Source: Osedax fenrisi
Taxonomy: Eukaryota; Annelida; Polychaeta; Sabellida; Siboglinidae
Direction of reading: 5' to 3'
Length of the DNA: 64,000 nucleotides
Assembly: GCA_964019155.1 (NCBI GenBank)
Contig: OZ025242.1
Location: 68,812,167 to 68,876,166 of the forward strand
In this document: one piece after another, positions 1-15,000 of the stretch
Position numbering within the stretch: position 1 is the stretch's first letter
How the letters are laid out: every line of letters starts with the position of its first letter
Notes under the pieces: model-generated
Seen by the model: only the letters and a program-made list of their open reading frames with translations
Told to the model about the DNA's origin: nothing
Database searches by the model: none
Translations under genes and position numbers: made by a program

Positions 1-2508
1 CATGCATGCACCTAGTACTACACCTAGTACTGTAGGCATGCATGCACCTAGTACTACACATAGTACTGTAGGCATGCACCTAGTACTACACATAGTACTG
101 TAGGCATGCATACACCTAGTACTACACATAGTACTGTAGGCATGCATGCACCTAGTACTACACATAGTACTGTAGGCATGCACCTAGTACTACACATAGT
201 ACTGTAGGCATGCACCTAGTACTACACATAGTACTGTAGGCATGCATGCACCTAGTACTACACATAGTACTGTAGGCATGCACCTAGTACTACACATAGT
301 ACTGTAGGCATGCATGCACCTAGTACTACACATAGTACTGTAGGCATGCATGCACCTAGTACTACACATAGTACTGTAGGCATGCACCTAGTACTACACA
401 TAGTACTGTAGGCATGCATGCACCTAGTACTACACATAGTACTGTAGGCATGCATGCACCTAGTACTACACATAGTACTGTAGGCATGCATGCACCTAGT
501 ACTACACCTAGTACTGTAGGCATGCATACACCTAGTACTGTAGGCATGCATGCACCTAGTACTACACATAGTACTGTAGGCATGCATGCACCTAGTACTA
601 CACATAGTACTGTAGGCATACACCTAGTACTACACATAGTACTGTAGGCATGCATGCACCTAGTACTACACATAGTACTGTAGGCATGCATGCACCTAGT
701 ACTACACATAGTACTGTAGGCATGCATGCACCTAGTACTACACATAGTACTGTAGGCATGCATGCACCTAGTAATACACATAGTACTGTAGGCATGCATG
801 CACCTAGTACTACACATAGTACTGTAGGCATGCATGCACCTAGTACTACACCTAGTACTGTAGGCATGCATACACCTAGTACTACACATAGTACTGTAGG
901 CATGCACCTAGTACTACACATAGTACTGTAGGCATGCATGCACCTAGTACTACACATAGTACTGTAGGCATGCATGCACCTAGTACTACACATAGTACTG
1001 TAGGCATGCATGCACCTAGTACTACACATAGTACTGTAGGCATGCATGCACCTAGTACTACACCTAGTACTGTAGGCATGCATACACCTAGTACTACACA
1101 TAGTACTGTAGGCATGCATGCACCTAGTACTACACATAGTACTGTAGGCATGCATGCACCTAGTACTGTACATAGTACTGTAGGCATGCACCTAGTACTA
1201 CACATAGTACTGTAGGCATGCATGCACCTAGTACTACACATAGTACTGTTGGCATGCATGCACCTAGTACTACACATAGTACTGTAGGCATGCATGCACC
1301 TAGTACTACACATAGTACTGTAGGCATGCATGCACCTAGTACTACACATAGTACTGTAGGCATGCACCTAGTACTACACATAGTACTGTAGGCATGCACC
1401 TAGTACTACACCTAGTACTGTAGGCATGCATGCACCTAGTACTACACATAGTACTGTAGGCATGCATGCACCTAGTACTACACATAGTACTGTAGGCATG
1501 CATGCACCTAGTACTACACATAGTACTGTAGGCATGCATGCACCTAGTACTACACCTAGTACTGTAGGCATGCATGCACCTAGTACTACACATAGTACTG
1601 TAGGCATGCATGCACCTAGTACTACACATAGTACTGTAGGCATGCATGCACCTAGTACTACACATAGTACTGTAGGCATGCACCTAGTACTACACATAGT
1701 ACTGTAGGCATGCATGCACCTAGTACTACACATAGTACTGTAGGCATGCATGCACCTAGTACTACACCTAGTACTGTAGGCATGCATACACATAGTACTG
1801 TAGGCATGCATGCACCTAGTACTACACATAGTACTGTAGGCATGCATGCACCTAGTACTACACATAGTACTGTAGGCATGCATGCACCTAGTACTACACC
1901 TAGTACTGTAGGCATGCATACACCTAGTACTACACATAGTACTGTAGGCATGCATGCACCTAGTACTACACATAGTACTGTAGGCATGCATACACCTAGT
2001 ACTACACATAGTACTGTAGGCATGCATGCACCTAGTACTACACATAGTACTGTAGGCATGCATGCACCTAGTACTACACATAGTACTGTAGGCAGGCATG
2101 CACCTAGTACTACACATAGTACTGTAGGCATGCATGCACCTAGTACTACACATAGTACTGTAGGCATGCATGCACCTAGTACTACACATAGTACTGTAGG
2201 CATGCATGCACCTAGTACTACACATAGTATTGTAGGCATGCATGCACCTAGTACTACACATAGTACTGTAGGCATGCACCTAGTACTACACATAGTACTG
2301 TAGGCATGCACCTAGTACTACACATAGTACTGTAGGCATGCATGCACCTAGTACTACACATAGTACTGTAGGCATGCACCTAGTACTACACATAGTACTG
2401 TAGGCATGCATGCACCTAGTACTACACATAGTACTGTAGGCATGCATGCACCTAGTACTACACATAGTACTGTAGGCATGCACCTAGTACTACACATAGT
2501 ACTGTAGG

Positions 2509-2772
2509 CATGCATGCACCTAGTACTACACATAGTACTGTAGGCATGCATGCACCTAGTACTACACATAGTACTGTAGTCATGCATGCACCTAGTACTA
2601 CACCTAGTACTGTAGGCATGCATGCACCTAGTACTGTAGGCATGCATGCACCTAGTACTACACATAGTACTGTAGGCATGCATGCACCTAGTACTACACA
2701 TAGTACTGTAGTCATGCATGCACCTAGTACTACACCTAGTACTGTAGGCATGCATGCACCTAGTACTGTAGG
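2509..2772. repeat. Two adjacent copies of a 132-bp four-monomer block
   Basis: The monomer order H, H ending in GTAGT instead of GTAGG, P, 24-bp is present at 2509-2640 and again at 2641-2772. The diagnostic T is at 2580 and 2712, exactly 132 bp apart. This is a recent in-register tandem duplication of a multi-monomer segment inside the satellite. Confidence 0.85.
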
Positions 2773-4460
2773 CATGCATGCACCTAGTACTACACATAGT
2801 ACTGTAGGCATGCATGCACATAGTACTACACATAGTACTGTAGGCATGCATGCACCTAGTACTGTAGGCATGCATGCACCTAGTACTACACATAGTACTG
2901 TAGGCATGCATGCACCTAGTACTACACATAGTACTGTAGGCATGCATGCACCTAGTACTACACATAGTACTGTAGGCATGCATGCACCTAGTACTACACA
3001 TAGTACTGTAGGCATGCATGCACCTAGTACTACACATAGTACTGTAGGCATGCACCTAGTACTACACATAGTACTGTAGGCATGCATGCACCTAGTACTA
3101 CACATAGTACTGTAGGCATGCATGCACCTAGTACTGTAGGCATGCATGCACCTAGTACTACACACAGTACTGTAGGCATGCATGCACCTAGTACTACACA
3201 TAGTACTGTAGGCATGCATGCACCTAGTACTACACATAGTACTGTAGGCATGCATACACCTAGTACTGTAGGCATGCATGCACCTAGTACTACACCTAGT
3301 ACTGTAGGCATGCATGCACCTAGTACTACACATAGTACTGTAGGCATGCATACACCTAGTACTGTAGGCATGCATGCACCTAGTACTACACATAGTACTG
3401 TAGGCATGCATGCACCTAGTACTACACCTAGTACTGTAGGCATGCATGCACCTAGTACTACACATAGTACTGTAGGCATGCATACACCTAGTACTGTAGG
3501 CATGCATGCACCTAGTACTACACATAGTACTGTAGGCATGCATGCACCTAGTACTACACCTAGTACTGTAGGCATGCATGCACCTAGTACTACACCTAGT
3601 ACTGTAGGCATGCATGCACCTAGTACTACACATAGTACTGTAGGCATGCACCTAGTACTACACATAGTACTGTAGGCATGCATGCACCTAGTACTACACA
3701 TAGTACTGTAGGCATGCACCTAGTACTACACATAGTACTGTAGGCATGCATGCACCTAGTACTACACATAGTACTGTAGGCATGCATGCACCTAGTACTA
3801 CACATAGTACTGTAGGCATGCATGCACCTAGTACTACACCTAGTACTGTAGGCATGCATGCACCTAGTACTACACCTAGTACTGTAGGCATGCATGCACC
3901 TAGTACTACACATAGTACTGTAGGCATGCATGCACCTAGTACTACACATAGTACTGTAGGCATGCATGCACCTAGTACTACACCTAGTACTGTAGGCATG
4001 CATGCACCTAGTACTACACCTAGTACTGTAGGCATGCATGCACCTAGTACTACACCTAGTACTGTAGGCATGCATGCACCTAGTACTACACATAGTACTG
4101 TAGGCATGCACCTAGTACTACACATAGTACTGTAGGCATGCATGCACCTAGTACTACACATAGTACTGTAGGCATGCATGCACCTAGTACTACACATAGT
4201 ACTGTAGGCATGCATGCACCTAGTACTACACATAGTACTGTAGGCATGCATGCACCTAGTACTACACATAGTACTGTAGGCATGCATGCACCTAGTACTA
4301 CACCTAGTACTGTAGGCATGCATGCACCTAGTACTACACATAGTACTGTAGGCATGCATGCACCTAGTACTACACATAGTACTGTAGGCATGCATGCACC
4401 TAGTACTACACATAGTACTGTAGGCATGCATGCACCTAGTACTACACATAGTACTGTAGG

Positions 4461-6064
4461 CATGCATGCACCTAGTACTACACATAGTATTGTAGGCATG
4501 CATGCACCTAGTACTACACATAGTACTGTAGGCATGCATACACCTAGTACTACACATAGTACTGTAGGCATGCACCTAGTACTGTAGGCATGCATGCACC
4601 TAGTACTACACATAGTACTGTAGGCATGCATGCACCTAGTACTACACATAGTACTGTAGGCATGCATGCACCTAGTACTACACATAGTACTGTAGGCATG
4701 CACCTAGTACTACACATAGTAATGTAGGCATGCATGCACCTAGTACTACACATAGTACTGTAGGCATGCATGCACCTAGTACTACACCTAGTACTGTAGG
4801 CATGCATGCACCTAGTACTACACATAGTACTGTAGGCATGCATGCACCTAGTACTACACATAGTACTGTAGGCATGCATGCACCTAGTACTACACCTAGT
4901 ACTGTAGGCATGCATACACCTAGTACTACACATAGTACTGTAGTCATGCATGCACCTAGTACTACACCTAGTACTGTAGGCATGCATGCACCTAGTACTA
5001 CACATAGTACTGTAGGCATGCATGCACCTAGTACTACACATAGTACTGTAGGCAGGCATGCACCTAGTACTGTACCTAGTACTGTAGGCATGCATGCACC
5101 TAGTACTACACCTAGTACTGTAGGCATGCATGCACCTAGTACTACACATAGTACTGTAGGCATGCATGCACCTAGTACTACACATAGTACTGTAGGCATG
5201 CATGCACCTAGTACTACACCTAGTACTGTAGGCATGCATGCACCTAGTACTACACATAGTACTGTAGGCATGCATGCACCTAGTACTACACCTAGTACTG
5301 TAGGCATGCATGCACCTAGTACTACACATAGTACTGTAGGCATGCATGCACCTAGTACTACACATAGTACTGTAGGCATGCATGCACCTAGTACTACACA
5401 TAGTACTGTAGGCATGCATGCACCTAGTACTACACATAGTACTGTAGGCATGTATACACCTAGTACTACACCTAGTACTGTAGGCATGCATGCACCTAGT
5501 ACTACACATAGTACTGTAGGCATGCATGCACCTAGTACTACACATAGTATTGTAGGCATGCATGCACCTAGTACTACACATAGTACTGTAGGCATGCATA
5601 CACCTAGTACTACACATAGTACTGTAGGCATGCACCTAGTACTGTAGGCAGGCATGCACCTAGTACTACACATAGTACTGTAGGCATGCATGCACCTAGT
5701 ACTACACATAGTACTGTAGGCATGCATGCACCTAGTACTACACATAGTACTGTAGGCATGCATGCACCTAGTACTACACATAGTACTGTAGGCATGCATG
5801 CACCTAGTACTACACATAGTACTGTAGGCATGCATGCACCTAGTACTACACATAGTACTGTAGGCATGCATGCACCTAGTACTACACCTAGTACTGTAGG
5901 CATGCATGCACCTAGTACTACACATAGTACTGTAGGCATGCATGCACCTAGTACTACACATAGTATTGTAGGCATGCATGCACCTAGTACTACACATAGT
6001 ACTGTAGGCATGCATACACCTAGTACTACACATAGTACTGTAGGCATGCACCTAGTACTGTAGG
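4461..6064. repeat. 128-bp marked satellite block present three times
   Basis: Copies lie at 4461-4588, 5521-5648 and 5937-6064. Each is an H monomer with C-to-T (AGTATTGTA; T at 4490, 5550, 5966), then an H monomer, an ACA-variant H monomer and a 20-bp short monomer. The second and third copies are also both followed by the rarer CAGGCATGCACC junction, so they are closest to each other. A partial relative carries the same T at 6202. Offsets are 1060 and 416 bp, which shows local segmental duplication rather than a single fixed higher-order period. Confidence 0.8.
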
Positions 6065-9000
6065 CAGGCATGCACCTAGTACTACACATAGTACTGTAGG
6101 CATGCATGCACCTAGTACTACACATAGTACTGTAGGCATGCATGCACCTAGTACTACACATAGTACTGTAGGCATGCATGCACCTAGTACTACACATAGT
6201 ATTGTAGGCATGCATACACCTAGTACTACACATAGTACTGTAGGCATGCACATAGTACTGTAGGCATGCATGCACCTAGTACTACACCTAGTACTGTAGG
6301 CATGCATGCACCTAGTACTACACATAGTACTGTAGGCATGCATGCACCTAGTACTGTAGGCATGCATGCACCTAGTACTACACATAGTACTGTAGGCATG
6401 CATGCACCTAGTACTACACATAGTACTGTAGGCATGCATGCACCTAGTACTACACATAGTACTGTAGGCATGCACCTAGTACTACACATAGTACTGTAGG
6501 CATGCATGCACCTAGTACTACACATAGTACTGTAGGCATGCATGCACCTAGTACTACACCTAGTACTGTAGGCATGCATGCACCTAGTACTACACATAGT
6601 ACTGTAGGCATGCATGCACCTAGTACTACACCTAGTACTGTAGGCATGCATGCACCTAGTACTACACCTAGTACTGTAGGCATGCATGCACCTAGTACTA
6701 CACATAGTACTGTAGGCATGCATGCACCTAGTACTACACATAGTACTGTAGGCATGCATGCACCTAGTACTACACATAGTACTGTAGGCATGCACCTAGT
6801 ACTACACCTAGTACTGTAGGCATGCACACCTAGTACTACACATAGTACTGTAGGCATGCATGCACCTAGTACTACACATAGTACTGTAGGCATGCATGCA
6901 CCTAGTACTACACCTAGTACTGTAGGCATGCATGCACCTAGTACTACACATAGTACTGTAGGCATGCATGCACCTAGTACTACACATAGTACTGTAGGCA
7001 TGCATGCACCTAGTACTACACATAGTACTGTAGGCATGCATGCACCTAGTACTACACATAGTACTGTAGGCATGCATGCACCTAGTACTACACATAGTAC
7101 TGTAGGCATGCATGCACCTAGTACTACGCATAGTACTGTAGGCATGCACCTAGTACTACACCTAGTACTGTAGGCATGCATGCACCTAGTACTACACATA
7201 GTACTGTAGGCATGCATGCACCTAGTACTACACATAGTACTGTAGGCATGCATGCACCTAGTACTACACATAGTACTGTAGGCATGCACCTAGTACTACA
7301 CATAGTACTGTAGGCATGCATGCACCTAGTACTACACATAGTACTGTAGGCATGCATGCACCTAGTACTGTAGGCATGCATGCACCTAGTACTACACCTA
7401 GTACTGTAGGCATGCATGCACCTAGTACTACACATAGTACTGTAGGCATGCATGCACCTAGTACTACACATAGTACTGTAGGCATGCATGCACCTAGTAC
7501 TACACATAGTACTGTAGGCATGCATACACCTAGTACTACACATAGTACTGTAGGCATGCATGCACCTAGTACTACACATAGTACTGTAGGCATGCATACA
7601 CCTAGTACTACACATAGTACTGTAGGCATGCATGCACCTAGTACTACACATAGTACTGTAGGCATGCATGCACCTAGTACTACACATAGTACTGTAGGCA
7701 TGCATGCACCTAGTACTACACCTAGTACTGTAGGCATGCATACACCTAGTACTACACATAGTACTGTAGGCATGCACCTAGTACTACACATAGTACTGTA
7801 GGCATGCATACACCTAGTACTGTAGGCATGCATGCACCTAGTACTACACCTAGTACTGTAGGCATGCATGCACCTAGTACTACACATAGTACTGTAGGCA
7901 TGCATGCACCTAGTACTACACATAGTACTGTAGGCATGCATGCACCTAGTACTACACATAGTACTGTAGGCATGCACCTAGTACTACACATAGTACTGTA
8001 GGCATGCATGCACCTAGTACTACACATAGTACTGTAGGCATGCATGCACCTAGTACTACACATAGTACTGTAGGCATGCATGCACCTAGTACTGTAGGCA
8101 TGCATGCACCTAGTACTACACATAGTACTGTAGGCATGCATGCACCTAGTACTACACATAGTACTGTAGGCATGCATGCACCTAGTACTACACATAGTAC
8201 TGTAGGCATGCATGCACCTAGTACTGTAGGCATGCATGCACCTAGTACTACACCTAGTACTGTAGGCATGCATGCACCTAGTACTGTAGTCATGCATGCA
8301 CCTAGTACTGTAGGCATGCATGCACCTAGTACTACACATAGTAATGTAGGCATGCATGCACCTAGTACTACACCTAGTACTGTAGGCATGCATGCACCTA
8401 GTACTGTAGGCATGCATGCACCTAGTACTACACATAGTACTGTAGGCATGCACCTAGTACTACACCTAGTACTGTAGGCATGCATGCACCTAGTACTACA
8501 CCTAGTACTGTAGGACATGCACCTAGTACTACACATAGTACTGTAGGCATGCATGCACCTAGTACTACACATAGTACTGTAGGCATGCACCTAGTACTAC
8601 ACATAGTACTGTAGGCATGCATGCACCTAGTACTGTAGGCATGCATGCACCTAGTACTACACCTAGTACTGTAGGCATGCATGCACCTAGTACTACACAT
8701 AGTACTGTAGTCATGCATGCACCTAGTACTACACATAGTACTGTAGGCATGCACCTAGTACTACACATAGTACTGTAGGCATGCATACACCTAGTACTAC
8801 ACCTAGTACTGTAGGCATGCATGCACCTAGTACTACACATAGTACTGTAGGCATGCATGCACCTAGTACTGTAGGCATGCATGCACCTAGTACTACACAT
8901 AGTACTGTAGGCATGCATGCACCTAGTACTACACATAGTACTGTAGGCATGCATGCACCTAGTACTACTCATAGTACTGTAGGCATGCATGCACCTAGTA

Positions 9001-12000
9001 CTGTACATAGTACTGTAGGCATGCATGCACCTAGTACTACACATAGTACTGTAGGCATGCACCTAGTACTACACATAGTACTGTAGGCATGCATGCACCT
9101 AGTACTACACCTAGTACTGTAGGCATGCATGCACCTAGTACTACACATAGTACTGTAGGCATGCATGCACCTAGTACTACACATAGTACTGTAGGCATGC
9201 ATGCACCTAGTACTACACCTAGTACTGTAGGCATGCATGCACCTAGTACTACACATAGTACTGTAGGCATGCATGCACCTAGTACTACACATTGTACTGT
9301 AGGCATGCACCTAGTACTACACATAGTACTGTAGGCATGCATGCACCTAGTACTACACCTAGTACTGTAGGCATGCACCTAGTACTACACCTAGTACTGT
9401 AGGCATGCATACACCTAGTACTACACATAGTACTGTAGGCATGCATGCACCTAGTACTACACATAGTACTGTAGGCATGCATGCACCTAGTACTACACAT
9501 AGTACTGTAGGCATGCATGCACCTAGTACTACACATAGTACTGTAGGCATGCATGCACCTAGTACTGCACCTAGTACTGTAGGCATGCATGCACCTAGTA
9601 CTACACATAGTACTGTAGGCATGCATGCACCTAGTACTACACATAGTACTGTAGGCATGCATGCACCTAGTACTACACCTAGTACTGTAGGCATGCATGC
9701 ACCTAGTACTACACCTAGTACTGTAGGCATGCACCTAGTACTACACATAGTACTGTAGGCATGCATGCACCTAGTACTACACATAGTACTGTAGGCATGC
9801 ACCTAGTACTACACATAGTACTGTAGGCATGCATGCACCTAGTACTACACCTAGTACTGTAGGCATGCATGCACCTAGTACTACACATAGTACTGTAGGC
9901 ATGCATGCACCTAGTACTGCACATAGTACTGTAGGCATGCATGCACCTAGTACTACACATAGTACTGTAGGCATGCATGCACCTAGTACTACACATAGTA
10001 CTGTAGGCATGCACCTAGTACTACACCTAGTACTGTAGGCATGCATGCACCTAGTACTACACCTAGTACTGTAGGCATGCACCTAGTACTACACATAGTA
10101 CTGTAGGCATGCATGCACCTAGTACTACACCTAGTACTGTAGGCATGCATACACCTAGTACTACACATAGTACTGTAGGCATGCATGCACCTAGTACTAC
10201 ACATAGTACTGTAGGCATGCACCTAGTACTACACATAGTACTGTAGGCATGCATGCACCTAGTACTACACCTAGTACTGTAGGCATGCATGCACCTAGTA
10301 CTACACATAGTACTGTAGGCATGCACCTAGTACTACACATAGTACTGTAGGCATGCATGCACCTAGTACTACACCTAGTACTGTAGGCATGCATGCACCT
10401 AGTACTGTACATAGTACTGTAGGCATGCATACACCTAGTACTACACATAGTACTGTAGGCATGCACCTAGTACTACACATAGTACTGTAGGCATGCATGC
10501 ACCTAGTACTACACATAGTACTGTAGGCATGCATGCACCTAGTACTACACCTAGTACTGTAGGCATGCATGCACCTAGTACTACACATAGTACTGTAGGC
10601 ATGCATGCACCTAGTACTACACATAGTACTGTAGGCATGCATGCACCTAGTACTACACCTAGTACTGTAGGCATGCATGCACCTAGTACTACACCTAGTA
10701 CTGTAGGCATGCATGCACCTAGTACTACACCTAGTACTGTAGGCATGCATGCACCTAGTACTGTAGGCATGCATGCACCTAGTACTACACATAGTACTGT
10801 AGGCATGCATGCACCTAGTACTACACATAGTACTGTAGGCATGCATGCACCTAGTACTACACCTAGTACTGTAGGCATGCATGCACCTAGTACTACACAT
10901 AGTACTGTAGGCATGCATGCACCTAGTACTACACCTAGTACTGTAGGCATGCATGCACCTAGTACTACACATAGTACTGTAGGCATGCATGCACCTAGTA
11001 CTGTAGGCATGCATGCACCTAGTACTACACATAGTACTGTAGGCATGCATGCACCTAGTACTACACATAGTACTGTAGGCATGCATGCACCTAGTACTAC
11101 ACCTAGTACTGTAGGCATGCATGCACCTAGTACTACACCTAGTACTGTAGGCATGCATGCACCTAGTACTACACCTAGTACTGTAGGCATGCATGCACCT
11201 AGTACTACACCTAGTACTGTAGGCATGCATGCACCTAGTACTACACCTAGTACTGTAGGCATGCATGCACCTAGTACTACACCTAGTACTATAGGCATGC
11301 ATGCACCTAGTACTGTAGGCATGCATGCACCTAGTACTACACATAGTACTGTAGGCATGCATGCACCTAGTACTACACATAGTACTGTAGGCATGCATGC
11401 ACCTAGTACTACACCTAGTACTGTAGGCATGCATGCACCTAGTACTACACATAGTACTGTAGGCATGCATGCACCTAGTACTACACCTAGTACTGTAGGC
11501 ATGCATGCACCTAGTACTACACATAGTACTGTAGGCATGCATGCACCTAGTACTACACATAGTACTGTAGGCATGCATACACATAGTACTGTAGGCATGC
11601 ATGCACCTAGTACTACACCTAGTACTGTAGGCATGCATGCACCTAGTACTACACATAGTACTGTAGGCATGCATGCACCTAGTACTACAACATAGTACTG
11701 GTAGGCATGCATCACCTAGTACTACACCTAGTACTGTAGGCATGCATGCACCTAGTACTACACATAGTACTGTAGGCATGCATGCACCTAGTACTACACA
11801 TAGTACTGTAGGCATGCATGCACCTAGTACTACACCTAGTACTGTAGGCATGCATGCACCTAGTACTACACATAGTACTGTAGGCATGCATACACCTAGT
11901 ACTACACATAGTACTGTAGGCATGCATGCACCTAGTACTACACCTAGTACTGTAGGCATGCATGCACCTAGTACTACACATAGTACTGTAGGCATGCATG

Positions 12001-15000
12001 CACCTAGTACTACACATAGTACTGTAGGCATGCATACACCTAGTACTACACCTAGTACTGTAGGCATGCATGCACCTAGTACTACACATAGTACTGTAGG
12101 CATGCATGCACCTAGTACTACACATAGTACTGTAGGCATGCATGCACCTAGTACTACACCTAGTACTGTAGGCATGCACCTAGTACTACACATTGTACTG
12201 TAGGCATGCATACACCTAGTACTACACATAGTACTGTAGGCATGCATGCACCTAGTACTGTAGGCATGCATGCACCTAGTACTACACCTAGTACTGTAGG
12301 CATGCATGCACCTAGTACTACACATAGTACTGTAGGCATGCATGCACCTAGTACTACACATAGTACTGTAGGCATGCATGCACCTAGTACTACACATAGT
12401 ACTGTAGGCATGCATGCACCTAGTACTACACATAGTACTGTAGGCATGCATGCACCTAGTACTACACATAGTACTGTAGGCATGCATGCACCTAGTACTA
12501 CACATAGTACTGTAGGCATGCATGCACCTAGTACTACACCTAGTACTGTAGGCATGCATGCACCTAGTACTACACCTAGTACTGTAGGCATGCATACACC
12601 TAGTACTGTAGGCATGCATGCACCTAGTACTACACATAGTACTGTAGGCATGCATGCACCTAGTACTACACATAGTACTGTAGGCATGCATGCACCTAGT
12701 ACTACACCTAGTACTGTAGGCATGCATGCACCTAGTACTACACATAGTACTGTAGGCATGCATGCACCTAGTACTACACCTAGTACTGTAGGCATGCATG
12801 CACCTAGTACTACACATAGTACTGTAGGCATGCATGCACCTAGTACTACACATAGTACTGTAGGCATGCACCTAGTACTACACCTAGTACTGTAGGCATG
12901 CATGCACCTAGTACTACACATAGTACTGTAGGCATGCATGCACCTAGTACTACACCTAGTACTGTAGGCATGCATGCACCTAGTACTACACATAGTACTG
13001 TAGGCATGCATGCACCTAGTACTACACATAGTACTGTAGGCATGCATGCACCTAGTACTACACCTAGTACTGTAGGCATGCATGCACCTAGTACTACACC
13101 TAGTACTGTAGGCATGCATGCACCTAGTACTACACATAGTACTGTAGGCATGCATGCACCTAGTACTACACATAGTACTGTAGGCATGCATGCACCTAGT
13201 ACTACACATAGTACTGTAGGCATGCATGCACCTAGTACTACACCTAGTACTGTAGGCATGCATGCACCTAGTACTACACATAGTACTGTAGGCATGCATG
13301 CACCTAGTACTACACATAGTACTGTAGGCATGCATGCACCTAGTACTACACCTAGTACTGTAGGCATGCATGCACCTAGTACTACACATAGTACTGTAGG
13401 CATGCATGCACCTAGTACTACACATAGTACTGTAGGCATGCATGCACCTAGTACTACACATAGTACTGTAGGCATGCATGCACCTAGTACTACACATAGT
13501 ACTGTAGGCATGCATGCACCTAGTACTACACCTAGTACTGTAGGCATGCATGCACCTAGTACTACACCTAGTACTGTAGGCATGCATGCACCTAGTACTA
13601 CACATAGTACTGTAGGCATGCATGCACCTAGTACTACACATAGTACTGTAGGCATGCATGCACCTAGTACTACACCTAGTACTGTAGGCATGCACCTAGT
13701 ACTACACATAGTACTGTAGGCATGCATGCACCTAGTACTACACCTAGTACTGTAGGCATGCATGCACCTAGTACTACACATAGTACTGTAGGCATGCATG
13801 CACCTAGTACTACACCTAGTACTGTAGGCATGCACCTAGTACTACACATAGTACTGTAGGCATGCATGCACCTAGTACTACACCTAGTACTGTAGGCATG
13901 CATGCACCTAGTACTACACATAGTACTGTAGGCATGCATGCACCTAGTACTACACCTAGTACTGTAGGCATGCATGCACCTAGTACTACACATAGTACTG
14001 TAGGCATGCATGCACCTAGTACTACACATAGTACTGTAGGCATGCATGCACCTAGTACTACACATAGTACTGTAGGCATGCATGCACCTAGTACTACACA
14101 TAGTACTGTAGGCATGCATGCACCTAGTACTACACATAGTACTGTAGGCATGCATGCACCTAGTACTACACATAGTACTGTAGGCATGCACCTAGTACTA
14201 CACATAGTACTGTAGGCATGCATGCACCTAGTACTACACATAGTACTGTAGGCATGCATGCACCTAGTACTACACATAGTACTGTAGGCATGCATGCACC
14301 TAGTACTACACCTAGTACTGTAGGCATGCATGCACCTAGTACTACACATAGTACTGTAGGCATGCATGCACCTAGTACTACACATAGTACTGTAGGCATG
14401 CATGCACCTAGTACTACACATAGTACTGTAGGCATGCATGCACCTAGTACTACACCTAGTACTGTAGGCATGCACCTAGTACTACACCTAGTACTGTAGG
14501 CATGCATGCACCTAGTACTACACATAGTACTGTAGGCATGCATGCACCTAGTACTACACATAGTACTGTAGGCATGCATGCACCTAGTACTACACATAGT
14601 ACTGTAGGCATGCATGCACCTAGTACTACACATAGTACTGTAGGCATGCACCTAGTACTACACATAGTACTGTAGGCATGCATGCACCTAGTACTACACA
14701 TAGTACTGTAGGCATGCATGCACCTAGTACTACACATAGTACTGTAGGCATGCATGCACCTAGTACTACACATAGTACTGTAGGCATGCATGCACCTAGT
14801 ACTACACCTAGTACTGTAGGCATGCATGCACCTAGTACTACACATAGTACTGTAGGCATGCATGCACCTAGTACTACACATAGTACTGTAGGCATGCATG
14901 CACCTAGTACTACACATAGTACTGTAGGCATGCATGCACCTAGTACTACACCTAGTACTGTAGGCATGCATGCACCTAGTACTACACATAGTACTGTAGG

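Noticed and set aside
10301..12871. Minus-strand open frame of 856 codons with MHAYSTMCSTRC repeats
   Set aside because: It is the 36-bp satellite read in a stop-free frame. The same happens in several frames on both strands, and each 4-bp variant merely switches frame. No signal peptide, unique domain or exon structure is present.
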